From the NCBI GenBank assembly GCA_018623655.1, contig JAAZVG010000020.1, positions 1 through 16,771 of the forward strand: a stretch of 16,771 nucleotides of DNA, written 5' to 3'. The DNA is from Flavobacteriaceae bacterium. Lineage in GTDB: Bacteria > Bacteroidota > Bacteroidia > Flavobacteriales > Flavobacteriaceae. The notes under the pieces were generated by a model. It was not told where the DNA came from and ran no database searches. It worked only from the letters and a program-made list of their open reading frames with translations. Numbering within the stretch: position 1 is the stretch's first letter; every line of letters begins with the position of its first letter. Position numbers and translations under genes: made by a program. Positions 13,522 to 16,771 of this stretch are shown here, piece after piece.

Positions 13522-14856
13522 ATGGCTAAAATTGAGATTCGACTTCCCGAAATGGGTGAAAGTGTAGCTGAAGCTACCATAACCAGCTGGACCAAATCAA
13601 TTGGTGATCGTGTTGAAGAAGATGAGGTAATTGTTGAGGTTGCAACGGATAAGGTTGATTCTGAAATAATTAGTGAATACACTGGTATTTTGATTGAACA
13701 ACGATTTGCAATTGATGAAGTCGCTGAAGTTGGGTCGGTAATTGCAGTAATTGAGACTGAAGGCGGTATTGATGATTTTGCTTCGGCACCATCGTCGATG
13801 CCTATTGAAACTTCAAATGAGCCAGAAGAGGTTGTAGAACCGATGGAGACTGTAAAAGAAGAATCCACTCCTGAAATCATCGAAGAAATTGAATCCTCGG
13901 TATCCCAACAGCTGTCAAAACCCAATTCGTTAGCATCTGGTTTATTATCGCCACTTGTTAGAAACATGGCTAAAGAAGAAGGGATATCTGATGAAGAGTT
14001 AAGTCGAATTCAAGGCACAGGACTCGATGGGCGAGTTACTAAATATGATATGATCGCTTATCTGGAGACGCGCAGCGGTTCTATATCTGCAGTACCTAAC
14101 GATACATTTAAAAAACCAGCTTCAACTACTGTTCCTTCTCCCGCTACAGGAGATGAAATTATTGAACTTAATCGAATGGCCAAGCTTACTGCAGATCACA
14201 TGATAGGTAGTTTACAAACTTCGGCACATGTTCAAAGTTTTATTGAAGTAGATATGACTAGGGTAGTTGATTGGAGATCAGGAATAAAAGACGAATTTGA
14301 ACGCACGCATGGGGAAAAGCTGACGTTTACCCCGATTTTCTTTGAGGTAGTGGCAAAAGCGCTGAAGGCTTTTCCTATGTTGAATATTCAGTTCGACGGG
14401 GAGAAAATCATTAAAAAATCATCTGTAAACATCGGAATGGCAACTGCCCTAAACGATGGGAATCTTATCGTACCTGTTATTAAAGACGCAGATACTTTAA
14501 ACCTTGTCGGACTAGCTAAAAGGGTCAATGATCTCGCAGCTAGAGCCAGAAATAGTGCACTCAATCCGGATGAGGTGATGCAAGGTACCTACACGATTAC
14601 GAATATTGGCTCTTTTGGTAGTGTGATGGGAACTCCAATCATACCTCAACCGCAAGTAGCTATTTTAGCCATTGGGGCAATCAGAAAGATACCCGCGGTA
14701 GTGGATACCGACCAAGGAGAATTTATTGCTATACGCCATAAGATGTTCTTATCACATTCCTACGATCATCGTGTGGTAAATGGTGCACTTGGTGGCCTTT
14801 TTATCAAGTATGTGGCCGATCTTCTTGAAAATTGGTCGATGGATCGAAAAGTATAA
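13522..14856 (+). CDS. Lipoyl-dependent 2-oxoacid dehydrogenase E2 acyltransferase
   Basis: E2 forms the core of pyruvate, 2-oxoglutarate or branched-chain 2-oxoacid dehydrogenase complexes and moves the acyl group to CoA. The 444 residues comprise one lipoyl domain (1-80, lipoylated K44 in VATDKVDSE), an acidic linker (about 82-135), the E1/E3-binding domain (about 142-182, SPLVRNMAKEEGISDEEL to GRVTKYDM) and the catalytic domain (about 213-440). The active-site histidine is H416 in SYDHRVVNG. Position 420 is Asn where most E2 enzymes have Asp. Asn at this site also occurs in the Azotobacter E2p, as I recall, so activity is likely. No E1 or E3 gene is in the window, so the complex cannot be named; branched-chain type is my best guess. 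It follows recR by 17 bases. Confidence 0.93.
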   Translation: MAKIEIRLPEMGESVAEATITSWTKSIGDRVEEDEVIVEVATDKVDSEIISEYTGILIEQRFAIDEVAEVGSVIAVIETEGGIDDFASAPSSMPIETSNEPEEVVEPMETVKEESTPEIIEEIESSVSQQLSKPNSLASGLLSPLVRNMAKEEGISDEELSRIQGTGLDGRVTKYDMIAYLETRSGSISAVPNDTFKKPASTTVPSPATGDEIIELNRMAKLTADHMIGSLQTSAHVQSFIEVDMTRVVDWRSGIKDEFERTHGEKLTFTPIFFEVVAKALKAFPMLNIQFDGEKIIKKSSVNIGMATALNDGNLIVPVIKDADTLNLVGLAKRVNDLAARARNSALNPDEVMQGTYTITNIGSFGSVMGTPIIPQPQVAILAIGAIRKIPAVVDTDQGEFIAIRHKMFLSHSYDHRVVNGALGGLFIKYVADLLENWSMDRKV

Positions 14857-14873
14857 TTTCAAAATCTAGATTC

Positions 14874-15644
14874 ATGGTCCTAGAACTCACAAAGCCGATC
14901 TGTTTTTTCGACCTCGAGACTACAGGAATCAATATTGTTAAAGATCGAATTGTGGAGATATCAATTTTGAAATTATTTCCCAACGGTACTAAAAAACAGC
15001 AGAGCTGGCTTATAAATCCTGAGATGCCTATCCCCGCTGAAGCAACTGCAATTCATGGTATTTCTGATGATCGAGTTGTCAATGAGCCAACTTTTAAACA
15101 GTTGGCGAATGAAATTTATGGTTGGTTTAAGGATGCTGACTTAGCCGGGTTCAATTCAGACCGCTTCGATATACCTATGTTGATAGAGGAACTTTTGCGA
15201 GTGGGGGTAGATGTTGATTTAAAGAGGATGGTTTCTATCGATGTACAAACGATTTTTCATAAGATGGAAAAACGAACACTAACTGCTGCCTACAAGTTTT
15301 ATTGCGATAGAGACCTTGAAGATGCACACAGCGCCGAGGCAGATACTTTAGCGACCTATAAAGTACTCGAAGCCCAACTGAATAAATACCCTGATTTGCC
15401 TAAAGACGTCAAGTCATTATCTAAGTTTACTTCGAGGCAAAACCGAGTAGATTTTGCAGGCATGATCACTCAGAATGAAAACGGAGATCCTATTTTTAAT
15501 TTTGGCAAACACAAAGGAAGCTTAGTAGTAGAGATTTTAGAAAAAGAACCTGGGTACTTTGGATGGATTTTAGGAGCTGATTTTCCGCGCTATACCAAAA
15601 AAGTACTAACTCAAATTAAATTAGGAGCCTATCCTCAATCTTAG
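14874..15644 (+). CDS. DnaQ/ExoX-like 3'-5' exonuclease (DEDDh) with C-terminal ExoX-type domain
   Basis: From the ATG at 14874 the protein has 256 residues. The DEDDh exonuclease motifs are complete: D13 and E15 (FFDLETTG), D99 (GFNSDRFDIPML), and H152 with D157 (AHSAEADT). Residues about 205-248 (FNFGKHKGSLVVEILEKEPGYFGWILGADFP) match the small domain found behind ExoX-like nucleases. It would remove nucleotides from 3' ends in the cytoplasm, in proofreading, repair or RNA turnover; which one is not clear. A longer in-frame reading from TTG at 14832 overlaps the E2 gene and adds a non-homologous tail, so I rejected it. The gene lies 17 bases after the E2 stop and 5 bases before the FAH-family gene. 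Confidence 0.9.
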   Translation: MVLELTKPICFFDLETTGINIVKDRIVEISILKLFPNGTKKQQSWLINPEMPIPAEATAIHGISDDRVVNEPTFKQLANEIYGWFKDADLAGFNSDRFDIPMLIEELLRVGVDVDLKRMVSIDVQTIFHKMEKRTLTAAYKFYCDRDLEDAHSAEADTLATYKVLEAQLNKYPDLPKDVKSLSKFTSRQNRVDFAGMITQNENGDPIFNFGKHKGSLVVEILEKEPGYFGWILGADFPRYTKKVLTQIKLGAYPQS

Positions 15645-15649
15645 CGATT

Positions 15650-16261
15650 ATGAAGCTTATCTGTATTGGTAGAAACTACACGGCTCACATCAATGAGTTA
15701 GAAAATGAAAAACCAAAAGATCCAGTGGTATTTATCAAAGCAGATTCTGCCGTATTACCTAAAGATCAGGACTTTTATCTTCCGCCATTTAGTAATAATG
15801 TTCACCATGAGGTTGAACTATTGGTTAAAATTACCAAGGTTGGAAAACATATTGCTAAAGAATTTGCACACAAATACTACGATGAAGTTGGTCTCGGTGT
15901 TGACTTCACGGCTAGAGATGTACAAGATGTTTTGAAATCTAAGGGATTGCCATGGGAAAAGGCGAAGTCTTTTGATGGTTCTGCTGTGATTGGTAAATGG
16001 GTTTCAAAATCAAACTATAGAGACTTGAATGAATTACGTTTTAGTCTTAAGAAAAACAATAAAGTAGTTCAATCTTCTAACTCTGAACTCATGTTATGGA
16101 AAATGGATGAACTAATCTCGTATGTATCTCAGTTTTTTACCCTGAAAAAAGGAGATATTATATTTTCTGGAACTCCTGCTGGTGTTGGTAAAGTAAATAC
16201 AGGAGATGTATTAGAGGGTTTCATAGAAGATGAATCTTTCTTCAAGATAAGTGTAAGGTAA
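15650..16261 (+). CDS. Fumarylacetoacetate hydrolase (FAH) family protein, FAHD1/YcgM-like
   Basis: The 203-residue single-domain protein fits the FAHD1/YcgM group, which hydrolyses acylpyruvates or decarboxylates oxaloacetate with a magnesium ion. The metal ligands are E54 and E56 (HHEVELLV) and D85 (GVDFTARD), with the 31-residue spacing of human FAHD1. Nearby are the substrate-lysine stretch LPWEKAKSFDGSAVIG (100-115) and the closing IFSGTPAGVGKVNTGD. The opening MKLICIGRNYTAHINE is typical. It starts five bases after the exonuclease stop, and its stop overlaps the cinA start by one base (TAATG at 16259-16263). A metabolite-repair or clean-up role suits the setting, but the substrate is not proven by sequence. 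Confidence 0.93.
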   Translation: MKLICIGRNYTAHINELENEKPKDPVVFIKADSAVLPKDQDFYLPPFSNNVHHEVELLVKITKVGKHIAKEFAHKYYDEVGLGVDFTARDVQDVLKSKGLPWEKAKSFDGSAVIGKWVSKSNYRDLNELRFSLKKNNKVVQSSNSELMLWKMDELISYVSQFFTLKKGDIIFSGTPAGVGKVNTGDVLEGFIEDESFFKISVR

Positions 16262-16771
16262 TGAAGATTCTGGCTGCAGAAATTATAAGTATTGGTGACG
16301 AGCTATTAATCGGACAGGTCGTTAATACCAACGCCTCTTTTCTTGCCAAGTCAGTAACAGACTTAGGTATCACAGTTAAGCATATAAGCACTTGTTGCGA
16401 CACTCTTGATGGTATAATCGAAGCATTAGATCGAGCTCACAGTCGCGCTTCAGTGATTTTAGTAACTGGTGGTTTGGGACCTACCCGTGATGATGTGACA
16501 AAATCTGCCTTATGTCAGTTTTTTAATACAGAATTAGTCTTTAATCAGCAGGTATATGATCATTTAAAATACCTTTTTACAACCTACATTAAGGCTCCTA
16601 TGAATGATTATAATAAGGAGCAAGCAAGATTACCTCAGTCGTGCGAAGTGTTGTTCAATGATCACGGTACAGCACCTGGCATGATGTTCGAATATAAAGG
16701 TGTTCTTAGCGCTTTTATGCCTGGGGTTCCATTTGAGATGAAAAGTCTCTTTGAGAAAAAATTAAAGGAAA
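16261..16771 (+). CDS. cinA: CinA family protein (N-terminal part; cut by window edge)
   Basis: An ATG overlapping the preceding stop opens a frame without a stop to the right edge, 170 codons. It begins MKILAAEIISIGDELLIGQV and continues with VNTNASFLAK, then LVTGGLGPTRDDVTKSAL, then GTAPGM and FMPGVPFEMKSL. These are the motifs of the MoCF-biosynthesis-like domain of CinA, whose best-known activities are NMN deamidation (separate C-terminal domain, if present) and ADP-ribose/NAD-related pyrophosphatase (N-terminal domain). CinA proteins are about 410-420 residues, so more than half lies beyond the window. It is the last gene visible of the recR-E2-exonuclease-FAH series and is probably co-translated with the FAH gene. 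Confidence 0.93.
   Translation, partial: MKILAAEIISIGDELLIGQVVNTNASFLAKSVTDLGITVKHISTCCDTLDGIIEALDRAHSRASVILVTGGLGPTRDDVTKSALCQFFNTELVFNQQVYDHLKYLFTTYIKAPMNDYNKEQARLPQSCEVLFNDHGTAPGMMFEYKGVLSAFMPGVPFEMKSLFEKKLKE

Noticed and set aside
13470..13967. 165-codon minus-strand open frame, serine/threonine/isoleucine rich
   Set aside because: It is antisense to the lipoyl domain and acidic linker of the E2 gene; its skewed Ser/Thr/Ile content mirrors the Glu/Val/Asp-rich opposite strand, and it shows no recognisable domain.
14832..14873. TTG-initiated extension of the exonuclease gene overlapping the E2 gene
   Set aside because: The exonuclease fold begins right after the ATG at 14874, and the extension only reflects the E2 C-terminal codons in another frame.
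1..16771. Signs of mobile elements, phage defence islands, CRISPR or biosynthetic clusters
   Set aside because: No transposase, integrase, repeat-spacer array, restriction or toxin gene was seen; genes are densely packed families normal for a Bacteroidota chromosome.

Overview
The window looks like ordinary chromosome from a Bacteroidota bacterium, probably a marine member of the Cytophagales or a relative; the order-level guess is weak. The phylum call rests on AT-rich DNA, several upstream sites matching the Bacteroidota -7 promoter element TAnnTTTG with few Shine-Dalgarno sequences, and families typical of the phylum: a DUF5916/CBM9-like outer-membrane barrel, a DUF2805 protein, an HxHxxxE cupin AraC regulator and a small secreted beta-rich protein. 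I see no insertion sequence, phage gene, CRISPR array, tRNA or rRNA.

Left part (1-5785). A minus-strand pair encodes a DUF5916 outer-membrane protein and a translationally coupled DUF819 membrane protein that runs off the left edge. A secreted S1/P1-type zinc nuclease follows on the plus strand. A tightly overlapping minus-strand operon then encodes an AraC regulator, an AlkB-type dealkylase and the DUF2805 protein. This operon has DNA-repair flavour and meets the nuclease gene tail to tail with 5 bp between them.

Middle (5786-11414). A small exported protein gene is followed by a perfect bidirectional hairpin terminator shared with htpG (Hsp90), which is on the minus strand. The 311-bp gap upstream of htpG holds divergent promoter-like sites, a candidate short transcript of about 105 nt and an operator-like inverted repeat. 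The transcript has a 5' hairpin around a start codon, a 24-codon ORF and an intrinsic terminator. Next comes a TetR-like regulator, an ABC1/UbiB-family atypical kinase that overlaps it by 4 bp, and a FabH-type ketoacyl synthase, probably one lipid- or membrane-related unit.

Right part (11401-16771). A sodium:solute symporter gene converges on the ketoacyl synthase gene with a 14-bp overlap. It is divergent, by only 25 bp, from a dense plus-strand run: recR, a lipoyl-dependent E2 acyltransferase, a DnaQ/ExoX-like exonuclease, a fumarylacetoacetate-hydrolase-fold enzyme, and cinA, which is cut by the right edge. Most of these are housekeeping functions (recombination, 2-oxoacid oxidation, exonuclease, metabolite clean-up).

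The strongest candidate for something undescribed is the short structured transcript at about 8236-8343. Everything else looks like known families, with a few residue-level oddities listed under findings.
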